DNA of 44,345 nucleotides from Pseudomonadota bacterium (GCA_029781795.1 JAKOWB010000269.1:1-44345); one strand, 5' to 3'. Positions 31,346-42,066 are shown, numbered from the stretch's first letter. The notes: generated from the letters alone by a model not told the origin. Made by a program: numbers and translations.

Positions 31346-32134
31346 TCATTCGGCCAGCAGGGCCAGCGCCTCGGCCTGCACGCGGCGGTCGCCGGCGGCC
31401 ACCACGCGGCCGTCGGACCTGAGGTCCAGCGGCCGGCCCTGCCAGTCGCTCATGACGCCGCCGGCGCCCTCGACCACCGGCACCAGGGCCAGGTAGTCGT
31501 AGACGCCGAGCCCGGCCTCGATGACCAGGTCGAGCCAGCCCGAGGCGACCTGGCCGTAGGAGAAGCAGTCGCCGCCGTAGAGCGCCAGGCGCACGCGGTC
31601 CTGGATCGCCTGGTGCAGCGCCTCGCGGCCCTTGAAGAGCTGCGGCGAGATGGTGCGGAAGATGCCCTCGGCCATGCCGGCGCAGGGCCGGACCTGGCAG
31701 ACGTGGCTGCCGCGGGCGTCGCGGAAGGTGGTGGGGTGGCCCAGCGCCCCCAGCCAGCGGTCGCCCTGCGCTGGGATGTTGATGACCCCCAGGATCGGCC
31801 GGTTGTCGCGCATCAGCGCGATGAGGTTGCCGAACTGCGGGTTGCCGGTGATGAAGGCCTTGGTGCCGTCGATCGGGTCGAAGACCCAGACGTACTCGGC
31901 ATCGGCGCGCTCAGCGCCGAACTCCTCGCCGACGATGCCGTGGTCGGGGAAGGCCTTGGCCACCATCTCGCGCAGCGCCTGCTCGGCGGTGCGGTCGGCG
32001 ATGGTGACCGGGCTGGTGTCCTGCTTGCTCTCGACCGCGAGCGGGCGGCGGAAGTACTCCAGCGAGACGCGGCCGGCCGCGTCGGCCAGCCGCTCCGCCA
32101 GGTCGATGAAGGGCCGCGGGCAGGCGCCCGGCAA
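31346..32134 (-). CDS. Inositol monophosphatase family phosphatase, histidinol-phosphatase (HisN) type
   Basis: 262-residue Mg-dependent phosphatase. Metal sites are the GEEFG motif, DPIDGTKAF and the later [15 protein letters not shown] segment. The combination [20 protein letters not shown] and YDYLAL is characteristic of histidinol-phosphate phosphatases (HisN) rather than inositol or CysQ phosphatases, but the substrate is inferred. It starts with TTG 32134, 7 bases after the cytochrome c stop, with GGAG further upstream. No other histidine-synthesis genes are near. Confidence 0.82.
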   Translation of the reverse strand: MPGACPRPFIDLAERLADAAGRVSLEYFRRPLAVESKQDTSPVTIADRTAEQALREMVAKAFPDHGIVGEEFGAERADAEYVWVFDPIDGTKAFITGNPQFGNLIALMRDNRPILGVINIPAQGDRWLGALGHPTTFRDARGSHVCQVRPCAGMAEGIFRTISPQLFKGREALHQAIQDRVRLALYGGDCFSYGQVASGWLDLVIEAGLGVYDYLALVPVVEGAGGVMSDWQGRPLDLRSDGRVVAAGDRRVQAEALALLAE

Positions 32135-32141
32135 GGCCGCC

Positions 32142-33206
32142 TTACTCCAGCGGCGCCGGGCTGTCCGCCATGCTGCGCAGGTAGGCGATCATCGCCGCGC
32201 GCTGCTCCGGCTTCTTCAGGCCGGCGAAGGTCATCTTGTTGCCGGGGATGAAGTCCTTCGGGCTGGCCAGCCAGTGGTCCAGGTTCTCGTAGGTCCAGGT
32301 CTTGCCCTCGCCATGCGCGGCCTTCAGCGCGTCGGAGTAGTTGAAGTCGTCCTTGTGGGCGAGCGGGCCGGCGACCACGCCCCAGAGATTCGGGCCGATC
32401 TTGTTCGGGCCGTCCTTCTCGATGGTGTGGCAGGCCTTGCACATGCTGCCGAAGAGCTTCTCGCCCTGGGCCGGGTCGGCGGCGCCGATGGCGCCCAGCA
32501 GGTCGCCGCCGCCGGCGTCGGCGGTCTGCGTGCCCTCGCTGCCGCCGCTGGCGGCGGGCTCGGTCGAGCCGCCGGCCTCGGTGGTGCCGGCCGCGGCGGT
32601 CTGCTCGGCCGGCTGCATCGCCTCGGCCGCGGCCTTCTGCACCGCGTCGATCTCCTCCTGGGTCGGCAGCGGCTCGGGCGTCGCGGCGAGCGTGCGCAGG
32701 TAGGCGATCACGTCGGCGCGGTCCTGCACCTTCTTCAGGCCGGCGAAGGTCATCTTGGTGCCGGGCGCGTAGTGCTTCGGGTTGGCGATGAAGTGGTTGA
32801 TCTCGTCGTAGCTCCAGGGCTTGCCGGCGAAGGCCTTCAGCGCGTCGGAGTAGGCAAAGCCCTCGTGCGCGGCGTGCGGCCGGCCGACCACGCCCCAGAG
32901 GTTCGGGCCGACCTTGTTCGGGCCGCCCTCGGTGGCGTCGTGGCAGGCGGCGCAGGCCTTGAAGACCGCCTGGCCGTGCGCCACGTCGGCCGAGGCCAGC
33001 AGCGGCAGCACCGACTCGATCTTCTCCTCGGCCGGCTTCTCGCCGCCGCCGCCGCCCTGCGTCTCGCCGCTCACCGAGGCGATCTTGTAGACCGGCTCCT
33101 CCAGGTGCTCGACATGGAACAGCTCGCGGCCGATGAAGCCGCTGAACATGGCAACCACGCCGGCCGTCAGTACGGCGGCGGCGACCTTGTTGAACTCGAG
33201 CGACAT
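32142..33206 (-). CDS. Membrane-anchored tandem dihaem cytochrome c
   Basis: 354-residue protein: an uncleaved N-terminal anchor helix (about 9-27), then two class I cytochrome c domains. Domain 1 has CAACH (Cys85, Cys88, His89) with Met152 as probable sixth ligand; domain 2 has CKACH (Cys256, Cys259, His260) with Met325. The domains are near-duplicates, sharing PNLWGVV, YSDALKA and KMTFAGLKK. They are joined by an Ala/Glu/Thr/Gly-rich linker of about 65 residues (180-245). It resembles CycM/cytochrome c552, which carry electrons to the aa3 oxidase, but those have a single domain. Divergent from kdsB. Confidence 0.9.
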   Translation of the reverse strand: MSLEFNKVAAAVLTAGVVAMFSGFIGRELFHVEHLEEPVYKIASVSGETQGGGGGEKPAEEKIESVLPLLASADVAHGQAVFKACAACHDATEGGPNKVGPNLWGVVGRPHAAHEGFAYSDALKAFAGKPWSYDEINHFIANPKHYAPGTKMTFAGLKKVQDRADVIAYLRTLAATPEPLPTQEEIDAVQKAAAEAMQPAEQTAAAGTTEAGGSTEPAASGGSEGTQTADAGGGDLLGAIGAADPAQGEKLFGSMCKACHTIEKDGPNKIGPNLWGVVAGPLAHKDDFNYSDALKAAHGEGKTWTYENLDHWLASPKDFIPGNKMTFAGLKKPEQRAAMIAYLRSMADSPAPLE

Positions 33207-33398
33207 GAGCTGTTTCCCCGACTGACCTGTCCCGATCCCACTCTTGGCGGCCGGAAAATACCGGCCCCGGGCCGCCGGTTCAACTCGACATTCTGGCGCA
33301 GAGCCACTAACCAAGCCGGGCCCGGCCAGAGGGGAGGGGTGAGCGGCGAAAGGTCGCAAGGCCTCCGGGGCCGCTCCAGGAGCCAAAAGCCGCACGCC

Positions 33399-34151
33399 AT
33401 GCGCCCCATCGTCGTCATCCCCTCGCGCCTCGCCTCCACCCGGCTGCCGGGCAAGCCGCTGGCCGACATCCACGGCAAGCCGATGATCGTCCATGTCCTG
33501 GAGCGGGCGCTGGCGGCCGACCTGGGGCCGGTCCTGGTGGCCTGCGCCGAGGCGGAGATCGCCGCCGCCGTGACCGCCGCCGGCGGCCGGGCCGTGCTGA
33601 CCCGGCCAGACCATCCTTCGGGCAGCGACCGCATCTGGGAGGCGCTGGGCCAGGCCGATCCCGCGGGGCGCCACGACGTGGTGGTGAACGTGCAGGGCGA
33701 CCTGCCGACCATCCCGCCGGGCGACATCCGCGCTGCCCTGGCGCCACTGGCAGAGCCCGCGGTGGCCATCGCCACCCTGGCGGCGACCATCCACCGGGAC
33801 GAGGAGCGCGCCAACCCCAACGTGGTCAAGGTGGCGGCCGCCCTCTCGCCCGAACGACGGGTCGCCCGGGCGCTCTACTTCAGCCGCGCGCCGGTGCCCT
33901 GGACCGGGGCCGAGGACGCCCTGCCGCTGTTCCACCACATCGGCCTCTATGCCTATCGCCGCAGCGCGCTGGAACGTTTCGTGGCCCTGCCGCCGGCGCC
34001 GCTGGAGCTGCGCGAGAAGCTGGAGCAGCTGCGCGCGCTGGAGGCCGGGATGCGCATCGACGTGGCGCTCGTTGACTCGGTTCCGCTGGGCGTCGACACT
34101 CCCGCCGACCTCGCGCGGGCCCGCGACCTGCTGGCGCCCGGCGTTTCCTGA
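33399..34151 (+). CDS. kdsB: 3-deoxy-manno-octulosonate cytidylyltransferase
   Basis: 250-residue CMP-Kdo synthetase, activating Kdo for lipopolysaccharide core synthesis. It begins with the nucleotide-binding signature [24 protein letters not shown] and contains [22 protein letters not shown] (with the metal-binding Asp) and the [11 protein letters not shown] and [12 protein letters not shown] blocks specific to KdsB. ATG 33399 gives the usual length. pheA follows after 16 bases and may share the transcript. Confidence 0.96.
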   Translation: MRPIVVIPSRLASTRLPGKPLADIHGKPMIVHVLERALAADLGPVLVACAEAEIAAAVTAAGGRAVLTRPDHPSGSDRIWEALGQADPAGRHDVVVNVQGDLPTIPPGDIRAALAPLAEPAVAIATLAATIHRDEERANPNVVKVAAALSPERRVARALYFSRAPVPWTGAEDALPLFHHIGLYAYRRSALERFVALPPAPLELREKLEQLRALEAGMRIDVALVDSVPLGVDTPADLARARDLLAPGVS

Positions 34152-34167
34152 CAAGAGCCGACGAACC

Positions 34168-35022
34168 ATGACCGCGAGCGAGAAGATCGCCTTCCAGGGC
34201 CTGCCCGGCGCCTATTCCGACATGGCCTGCCGTGCCCGCTTTCCGGGCATGGAGACGCTGCCCTGCGCCTCCTTCGAGGACGCCTTCCAGGCCGTGGCCG
34301 AGGGGCGGGCGGCACTGGCCATGATCCCGATCGACAACTCCTCGGCCGGGCGCGTCGCCGACGTGCACCACCTGCTGCCGAACTCCGGCCTGCACATCGT
34401 CGGCGAGCATTTCCAGCGGGTGCGCCACCAGCTCCTCGGCGTGAAGGGGGCGAGCCTCGCGACCGTGAAGACGGCGCACAGCCACGTGCAGGCGCTGTCG
34501 CAATGCCGCGTCTGGCTGCGCGGCAAGGGCATCAAGCCGGTGGTCGAGGCCGACACCGCGGGCTCGGCCGCCGAGGTCGCGGCGGCGGGCGATCCCACCC
34601 GCGCCGCCGTTGCCTCGAAGCTGGCCGGCGAGATCTACGGGCTGGAGGTGATCCAGCCCGACATCCACGACAGCGACGAGAACACCACGCGCTTCGTGGT
34701 GCTGGCGCGCGAGCCGGTGCATCCCGAGCCTGGCTCCGGCCCGGTCATCACCTCCTTCGTGTTCCGGGTTCGCTCGGTGCCGGCGGCGCTCTACAAGGCT
34801 CTCGGCGGCTTTGCCACCAACGGCGTGAACATCACCAAGCTGGAAAGCTACATGGTGGACCACGCCTTCACGGTCGCGCAGTTCTACGCCGACATCGACG
34901 GCCACCCGGAAGAGCGCCTGGTGCGCCTGGCGCTGGAGGAACTGGGCTTTTTCTCGCGCGAGGTGAAGATCCTCGGGGTCTATCCGGCCTCCGACTTCCG
35001 GCAGGGGCGCAACGGCGGGTAG
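34168..35022 (+). CDS. pheA: Prephenate dehydratase
   Basis: 284-residue monofunctional prephenate dehydratase (prephenate to phenylpyruvate, phenylalanine pathway). The catalytic domain has the start IAFQGLPGAYSDMAC, IPIDNSSAGRV and the active-site T-R-F motif in ENTTRFVVL. The C-terminal ~90 residues are an ACT domain with the Phe-binding GALYKAL/G-F-A-T-N-G-V-N and LESYMV elements, giving feedback inhibition by phenylalanine. No chorismate mutase domain is fused. Common neighbour of kdsB in alphaproteobacteria. Confidence 0.96.
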   Translation: MTASEKIAFQGLPGAYSDMACRARFPGMETLPCASFEDAFQAVAEGRAALAMIPIDNSSAGRVADVHHLLPNSGLHIVGEHFQRVRHQLLGVKGASLATVKTAHSHVQALSQCRVWLRGKGIKPVVEADTAGSAAEVAAAGDPTRAAVASKLAGEIYGLEVIQPDIHDSDENTTRFVVLAREPVHPEPGSGPVITSFVFRVRSVPAALYKALGGFATNGVNITKLESYMVDHAFTVAQFYADIDGHPEERLVRLALEELGFFSREVKILGVYPASDFRQGRNGG

Positions 35023-35041
35023 GGGGCACGATCAGGCGAGA

Positions 35042-36268
35042 ATGCTGGACGACGAGGCCCTCTACTTCGCTCACCTGCCAAAGAACAGCGGAAACACCGC
35101 CCGCGATGCCTTCAGCCGCTGGTTCGACGCGGCCGAGATGCTGCCCACCTTCCGGGAGTTCGACCCGGCGAGCCTGCCGGCCGGCGAACTGCCGCGCTAT
35201 CGCTACATCGGCAGCCATTTCCAGCGGCCGGCCTTCGATCGGGTGGCGGCCTGCAGTCCGCGCCGCTGGTGGAAGGTCGTCTTCCTGCGCGAACCCGCGG
35301 AGCGCCTGGACAGCCATCTGCGTTTTGCCGCCCGGGTGCCGTCGAACGGTCTGCACGCGCGCGTCGCCGGACGGGAGCCTGCTGCGCTGCTGCGCGACCC
35401 GGCGCTCTATGACGATCTCGCGAACTACCAGTCGCGCTTCCTGCTCCGCGCATTGTCGCCACGCAAGCGCCCCCTCGGCCAGGCCACCGCCGTTCTGGCC
35501 GAGGAAGTCGACGTGCTCGGCCTGTCCTCGTGCGTGGAGAGCAGCCTGCTGTTGATCGCGCACCGTCTGCGCCAGTTTCCGGTCCGCGCCTACGATCTTA
35601 CCAACTTCGGCAACATTGATCCCGGCCAGCCGCTTCCGGGCGGCGGGCGCCAGCCGCTCGAGGACTCGTGGCGCGCCGCGCTGGCGGAATGGAACCGGCT
35701 CGATCAGTCGCTCTATGAAGCAGGCGTGAGGCGCTTCACCGCGGACTTCGCCGAACTCTGCGAGACCCTGGGATTGGCACCGATCGACCCCTTCAGTGCC
35801 TCGCTCGACGTGCTGGCGCCACTGCGCACCGCTGTGCACGCGGCGGCTGAGTCGGCCTTGCAGGGAGCACCGCAACCGGTCGGGGAGGCCCGCTTGCTGC
35901 GGTTTCAGCACAGCCAGCCGCTCCGGCTGGTCGATGATCGAGACGGCGGCCTGCTGTTCCGTCAGTTCTGGGCCTACAAGCGGCCGATCCTGGTGCAGTT
36001 CGATCGCGGCCACGCGCCTCTCGGAGAGATCGAGCTTCTGCTCCTTCCTGCGGAGGGCGAGCCGCCGCCGCTGGTGGTGCTTGAGGGTCGCGAACTGATG
36101 CTTCGCGAGGTCGGCCGCGAGGGCGGCCTCATCCGCTATCGCGCCGAAGCTGCGGGTGTGGACCTGAAGGATCGGAGGCTCTGCGAGCTGCAGCTTGTCG
36201 CCGGCCGCGGTCGGTCCGAGCGGCCGCAGATCGGGCTCGCCAGACTGCGCATCGGCCTCGGCACATAG
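35042..36268 (+). CDS. Sulfotransferase-like protein with an unassigned C-terminal region
   Basis: 408 residues. The N-terminal part resembles membrane-type carbohydrate sulfotransferases (Sulfotransfer_2): a 5'-phosphosulfate loop HLPKNSGNT (residues 11-19, cf. HIPKTGGTS) and a 3'-phosphate motif FLREPAERLDSHL (81-93, Arg83 and Ser91). About 275 residues follow the usual plan. The remaining ~130 residues (from about 280) are rich in beta-strand-like alternation (EIELLLLPAEGEPPPLVVLEG) and match nothing I recognise. No signal peptide or membrane helix. Start ATG 35042, 19 bases after pheA. A degraded partial paralogue lies immediately downstream. Confidence 0.65.
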   Translation: MLDDEALYFAHLPKNSGNTARDAFSRWFDAAEMLPTFREFDPASLPAGELPRYRYIGSHFQRPAFDRVAACSPRRWWKVVFLREPAERLDSHLRFAARVPSNGLHARVAGREPAALLRDPALYDDLANYQSRFLLRALSPRKRPLGQATAVLAEEVDVLGLSSCVESSLLLIAHRLRQFPVRAYDLTNFGNIDPGQPLPGGGRQPLEDSWRAALAEWNRLDQSLYEAGVRRFTADFAELCETLGLAPIDPFSASLDVLAPLRTAVHAAAESALQGAPQPVGEARLLRFQHSQPLRLVDDRDGGLLFRQFWAYKRPILVQFDRGHAPLGEIELLLLPAEGEPPPLVVLEGRELMLREVGREGGLIRYRAEAAGVDLKDRRLCELQLVAGRGRSERPQIGLARLRIGLGT

Positions 36269-36336
36269 GTCATGCCATCGTCTGACGAAGGCTCGCCGCG
36301 GGCACCCCGTAGCCCAGGACGGATGGGCAAACGCGC

Positions 36337-36510
36337 CAGGACGCGGCGCTCTACTGCGCCCGCATTCCCAGGTGCAGCGACGTCAGCGCCCGCCGCGCGC
36401 TCGGCGCCTGGTTCGACACCGCCGGGACCCTGCCCGGCTTTCACGATATCGAGCCGGCGTCCCGCCCGCCCTCAGCATCAATCTCGCCGGCTGGTTCCCG
36501 CGGCTGGCGC
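36337..36510 (+). pseudogene. Decayed partial paralogue of the upstream sulfotransferase-like gene
   Basis: Translated from 36340, this stretch aligns without gaps for about 44 codons to residues 3-46 of the preceding gene: D-A-A-L-Y-C-A-R-I-P against D-E-A-L-Y-F-A-H-L-P, then ...W-F-D-T-A-G-T-L-P-G-F... against ...W-F-D-A-A-E-M-L-P-T-F..., ending E-P-A-S against D-P-A-S. The phosphosulfate loop has lost its Lys and Gly (RIPRCSDVS against HLPKNSGNT). An in-frame TAG sits at 36310 and there is no start codon between it and the homology. From 36471 a different frame shows a weak further match (A-G-W-F-P-R against G-S-H-F-Q-R), suggesting a frameshift. It then runs into the end of the TetR gene. 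Confidence 0.7.
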
Positions 36511-37110
36511 TCACAGTGCGCCGGCCTTCAGGCCCGCGAGCAGCAGGTCGAGCAGCGCCGACAGCGCCCGGTCGGCTTCTGGTCCGGTGTTGGCGGCGAC
36601 GAAGGCCGGGTGATGAAAGCGCAGGGTGGCGTCGAACACGGCGGTCGCGGCGCTGGCCGGGTCCTTCACCTTGAACTCGCCGCGCGCCGCGCCGGCGGCG
36701 ACGATCGTGGCAAGCTGCCGGCGCAGCGCCTCGACGTGGCCGCGCACCACGCCATGCGCCGCCTCGGCGACGGCGTGATAGACGGCGAAGAGGGCCGGGT
36801 CCTCCTGCACCTTGCGCCGCTTCAGGCCGACCAGCGCCTCGATCCAGAGGCGCAGCCGCGCCGGCGGCGCCTTGCCGCCTTCGGCGATGGCCGCCAGGGG
36901 CTGCGAGACCTTGGTCAGCCAGCGCTCGGCAACAGCGTCGATCAGCGCCGCCTTGCTTGAGAAATGGCGATAGAGCGCGCCGTGGCTGACGCCCAGCGCG
37001 CGGGCCACGTCCACCACGCCGGTCTTCTCCAGGCCGTGGCGGCGCAGCACCTCGACGGTGGCGTCGAGGATGCGATCGCGGGTCAGCGGCGGGGTCTTGG
37101 CGGTGGACAT
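36511..37110 (-). CDS. TetR-family transcriptional regulator
   Basis: 199-residue repressor with a clear TetR helix-turn-helix (RDRILDATVEVLRRHG ... VARALGVSHGALYRHFSSKAAL, about 11-55) and a helical ligand-binding domain ending LSALLDLLLAGLKAGAL. ATG 37110 lies 14 bases after the aldo/keto reductase stop; the two probably form one transcript from the operator-bearing promoter at 38.16-38.21 kb, so the regulator would repress its own operon and respond to a substrate of the reductase or a toxic aldehyde/ketone (inference). Confidence 0.9.
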   Translation of the reverse strand: MSTAKTPPLTRDRILDATVEVLRRHGLEKTGVVDVARALGVSHGALYRHFSSKAALIDAVAERWLTKVSQPLAAIAEGGKAPPARLRLWIEALVGLKRRKVQEDPALFAVYHAVAEAAHGVVRGHVEALRRQLATIVAAGAARGEFKVKDPASAATAVFDATLRFHHPAFVAANTGPEADRALSALLDLLLAGLKAGAL

Positions 37111-37124
37111 GGCGATCCGGGCCG

Positions 37125-38111
37125 TCAGCTCCGCTCGCTGTCTAGCATATGCATCTGCGCCGCGCCGTAGCGCTCGCCAGCGACGCTGCCGGGCGGCACG
37201 GCGGCTTCCAGGCTGGCAAGCTCGGCGGGCGTCAAGCGCAGCGCCGCGGCCGAGAGCGACTCGGCGAGGCTGACGCGGCGGCGCGCGCCGATCAGCGGCA
37301 CGATGTCCGCGCCCTGGGCCAGGGCCCAGGCGACGGCCACCTGGGCGACGCTGGCGCCCTTGGCCTGGGCGATGGCACGCACCGCCTCGACCAGCGCCAG
37401 GTTGCGCCTGAGGTTTTCGCCCTGGAAGCGCGGCAGCACGGCGCGGAAGCCGCTGCCGGCGCCCGCCGGCCGGTCGCTCAGCAGGCCGCGCGACAGCACG
37501 CCATAGGCGGTGAGGCCGATGCCGAGTTCGCGCAGGGTCGGCAGCAGGCGCTCGGCCGTGTCGCGCGAGAGCAGGGAGTATTCGAGCTGCAGGTCGGCGA
37601 CGGGATGCACGGCCTGCGCTCGGCGGATGGTTTCGGCCCCAACCTCGCTGAGACCCAGGTAGCGCACATGGCCGGCCTGGATCATGTCGGCGATGGCGCC
37701 GACGGTCTCCTCGATCGGCACGGCGGGGTCCAGGCGCGCCGGGCGATAGATGTCGATGTGGTCGGTGCCGAGCCGCTTGAGGCTGTAGGCCAGGGCGGTC
37801 TTTACCGCCTGCGGCCGGGCGTCGTAGCCGAGCCAGGCACCGTCGGGGGCCCGCTGCGCACAGAACTTCACACTCAGCAGCACGCGGTCGCGGCGGCCAC
37901 CCTTCAAGGCTTCGCCGAGCAGCATCTCGTTGTGGCCCATGCCGTAGAAGTCGCCGGTGTCGAGCAGGGTGACCCCGGCCTCCAGCGCGGCATCGATGGT
38001 GGCCAGGCTCTCGCCCCGGTCGGCAGGGCCATAGAAGTCGGACATGCCCATGCAGCCGAGGCCGAGGGCGGAAACAACGGGGCCCCGGGCCCCCAGGCGG
38101 CGGGTCTTCAT
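37125..38111 (-). CDS. Aldo/keto reductase lacking the usual catalytic histidine
   Basis: 328-residue (alpha/beta)8 oxidoreductase of the AKR13-like (YakC) group. Asp51, Tyr56 (DTGDFYGMG) and Lys82 (LLSVKF) of the catalytic tetrad are present, but the position normally held by His is Ala125 in IYRPARLDP (usual form YQHRVDP). I believe this PARLDP form recurs in an alphaproteobacterial subgroup. NADP-binding features and the C-terminal SLAESLSAAALRLTP block are normal. ATG 38111 is used. It lies upstream of a TetR gene in one run. Confidence 0.9.
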   Translation of the reverse strand: MKTRRLGARGPVVSALGLGCMGMSDFYGPADRGESLATIDAALEAGVTLLDTGDFYGMGHNEMLLGEALKGGRRDRVLLSVKFCAQRAPDGAWLGYDARPQAVKTALAYSLKRLGTDHIDIYRPARLDPAVPIEETVGAIADMIQAGHVRYLGLSEVGAETIRRAQAVHPVADLQLEYSLLSRDTAERLLPTLRELGIGLTAYGVLSRGLLSDRPAGAGSGFRAVLPRFQGENLRRNLALVEAVRAIAQAKGASVAQVAVAWALAQGADIVPLIGARRRVSLAESLSAAALRLTPAELASLEAAVPPGSVAGERYGAAQMHMLDSERS

Positions 38112-38162
38112 GGCAGGCAGGTCCTCTCGTGTCAGGCTCGCTGGCAGGGGAGATATGCGGCG

Positions 38163-38190
38163 AAGTAACAAAAATCAATATATGTTACTT
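38163..38190. promoter_or_regulatory. Palindromic operator, probably of the TetR regulator
   Basis: Perfect 8-base inverted repeat AAGTAACA (38163-38170) and TGTTACTT (38183-38190) with a 12-base AT-rich centre, in otherwise GC-rich DNA. It lies 52 bases upstream of the aldo/keto reductase start. A TTGACA at 38213-38208 (minus) sits just upstream as a possible -35, so binding here would block transcription of the reductase-TetR operon. Assignment to this TetR is by position. Confidence 0.65.
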
Positions 38191-38227
38191 TAATTTTCTC
38201 CACTCCCTGTCAAGGCCCCCTCGCCCT

Positions 38228-38255
38228 CTTGTGTCCTTTCGGCCACAGCCCATCT
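38228..38255 (+). promoter_or_regulatory. Sigma-32 (RpoH) type heat-shock promoter of clpB
   Basis: CTTGTGT (38228-38234), a 14-base spacer and CCCATCT (38249-38255). The -10 matches the RpoH consensus CCCATnT exactly and the -35 keeps CTTG; spacing of 13-15 is optimal. The predicted transcript start is near 38262, leaving a ~137-base leader before clpB. Confidence 0.7.
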
Positions 38256-38398
38256 ATGGAAAGCAGCGTCGTCTTGACCCGCGTCAAGGCCGCGCGGCGG
38301 GCCCTCGTGCCAGCATCCGGGCGAGGGGCCAGGGCGTTTACCGAGGCATCATTGGGCGCGTGCCGTCACGGGCGCGCCCGGCATGAGGGCAGACAGAC

Positions 38399-40990
<2,592 letters not shown>

Positions 40991-41010
40991 GGCTGCCCGG
41001 CTGAAACAGC

Positions 41011-41044
41011 AAGGGCCCCGTCCCGGGCAAGGGACGGGGCCCTT
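41011..41044 (+). terminator. Strong GC hairpin terminator after clpB
   Basis: AAGGGCCCCGTCCC (41011-41024) and its exact complement GGGACGGGGCCCTT (41031-41044) form a 14-bp stem with a 6-base loop (GGGCAA), starting 20 bases after the clpB stop. There is no long T-run after it, as usual in GC-rich alphaproteobacteria. It may also insulate the next gene. Confidence 0.85.
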
Positions 41045-41130
41045 CTGCTGTCCGCCGGTTCGCACACTGGGATGTTCTGCGACCGCCCGTCGGTTCCACC
41101 GGACCACCCTGCTGGAGTAGCCTTGCGGTC

Positions 41131-42066
41131 ATGAACGAAACGCAAGGACAGGCCTCGGTCCCCGGCGCCACGGCGGAGGAGCTGGCGGTCGCCGGCCTCG
41201 ACCTGCTGCAGCGCGGCCTGGTTGCCAAGGCGGCGAGCCTGGCCGAGCGGGCCGCGGCGCTGGACGCCGCCGACCCGGCGGTCTGGCAACTGCGTGCCAA
41301 CGTCGCCCGTGCCGCCGGCGACCTGGTCGCGGCGCGGCGGGCGGCCGAGCAATGGCTGGCGCTGGCGCCCGGCAGCGCCGACGCGGCGGCGCTGGCGGCC
41401 GTGCTGCGCGGCGAGCCCTCGCCGCCCGGCTACGAGGGCGTGACGGCGGCGCCCTTCCTGCTGCTGGACGATTTCCTCCCGGCGGAGCGCCACGAGGCCG
41501 TGGTCGACTACTTCCTCGAGTCGGTGGTCGACCTGGCCGATGCTTCGGTGGTGAAGATCGACGGCAAGCGGGTAAAGGATGGCGAGACGCGCTCGGCCCG
41601 CGTCGGCTACGAGCCGCGGCTACGCGACTGGTTCCTGCCGCTGGTCGAGCCGAACTTCGCCGAGTGCTTCCGGCGCTTCGCCATCCAGCCCTTCCAGCCC
41701 ATGCGACTGGAGCTGCAGCTCACCGCCAGCTTCCACGGCGACTTCTACCGTCGCCACCGCGACTACGACCCGGCCATGCCGAACGGCGTGGAAACCCGGC
41801 GCATCAGCTTCGTCTACTACTTCCGTCCGGAGGGCGGGAGCTTCGAGGAGGGGCACCTCAGGCTCTACGACTGGCGCCCGAGCGACGGCCAGCCCATGCC
41901 GCAGCGCTTCACCACGATCCTGCCGCTGGACAACCGCCTGATCATGTTCCCCAGCCACGCCCTGCACGAGGTCATGCCGGTGCGCGCGCTCTCGGGCCGG
42001 GTCGAGGACGGCCGCTTCACGCTGAACGGCTGGGCCAACGTGGTGCCGCCGGGGCCGCCGGCCTAG
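41131..42066 (+). CDS. TPR-like plus 2-oxoglutarate/Fe(II) dioxygenase (prolyl hydroxylase-like)
   Basis: 311 residues. The first ~95 residues look like TPR helices (LLQRGLVAKAASLAERAAALDAADPAVWQLRANVARAAGDL). The rest is a 2OG-Fe(II) oxygenase core of prolyl 4-hydroxylase type: HxD is His209-x-Asp211 in FYRRHRDYD, the distal His279 in SHALHEVMPV and the 2-oxoglutarate-binding Arg295 in DGRFTLNGW. The substrate, perhaps a protein or peptide, is unknown. Its stop overlaps that of the convergent M23 gene at CTAG. Confidence 0.8.
   Translation: MNETQGQASVPGATAEELAVAGLDLLQRGLVAKAASLAERAAALDAADPAVWQLRANVARAAGDLVAARRAAEQWLALAPGSADAAALAAVLRGEPSPPGYEGVTAAPFLLLDDFLPAERHEAVVDYFLESVVDLADASVVKIDGKRVKDGETRSARVGYEPRLRDWFLPLVEPNFAECFRRFAIQPFQPMRLELQLTASFHGDFYRRHRDYDPAMPNGVETRRISFVYYFRPEGGSFEEGHLRLYDWRPSDGQPMPQRFTTILPLDNRLIMFPSHALHEVMPVRALSGRVEDGRFTLNGWANVVPPGPPA

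Noticed and set aside
38262-38398. ROSE-type RNA thermometer in the clpB leader
   Set aside because: I could not find the conserved anti-Shine-Dalgarno U-Y-G-C-U motif; only ordinary inverted repeats are present, so it is not called as a feature.
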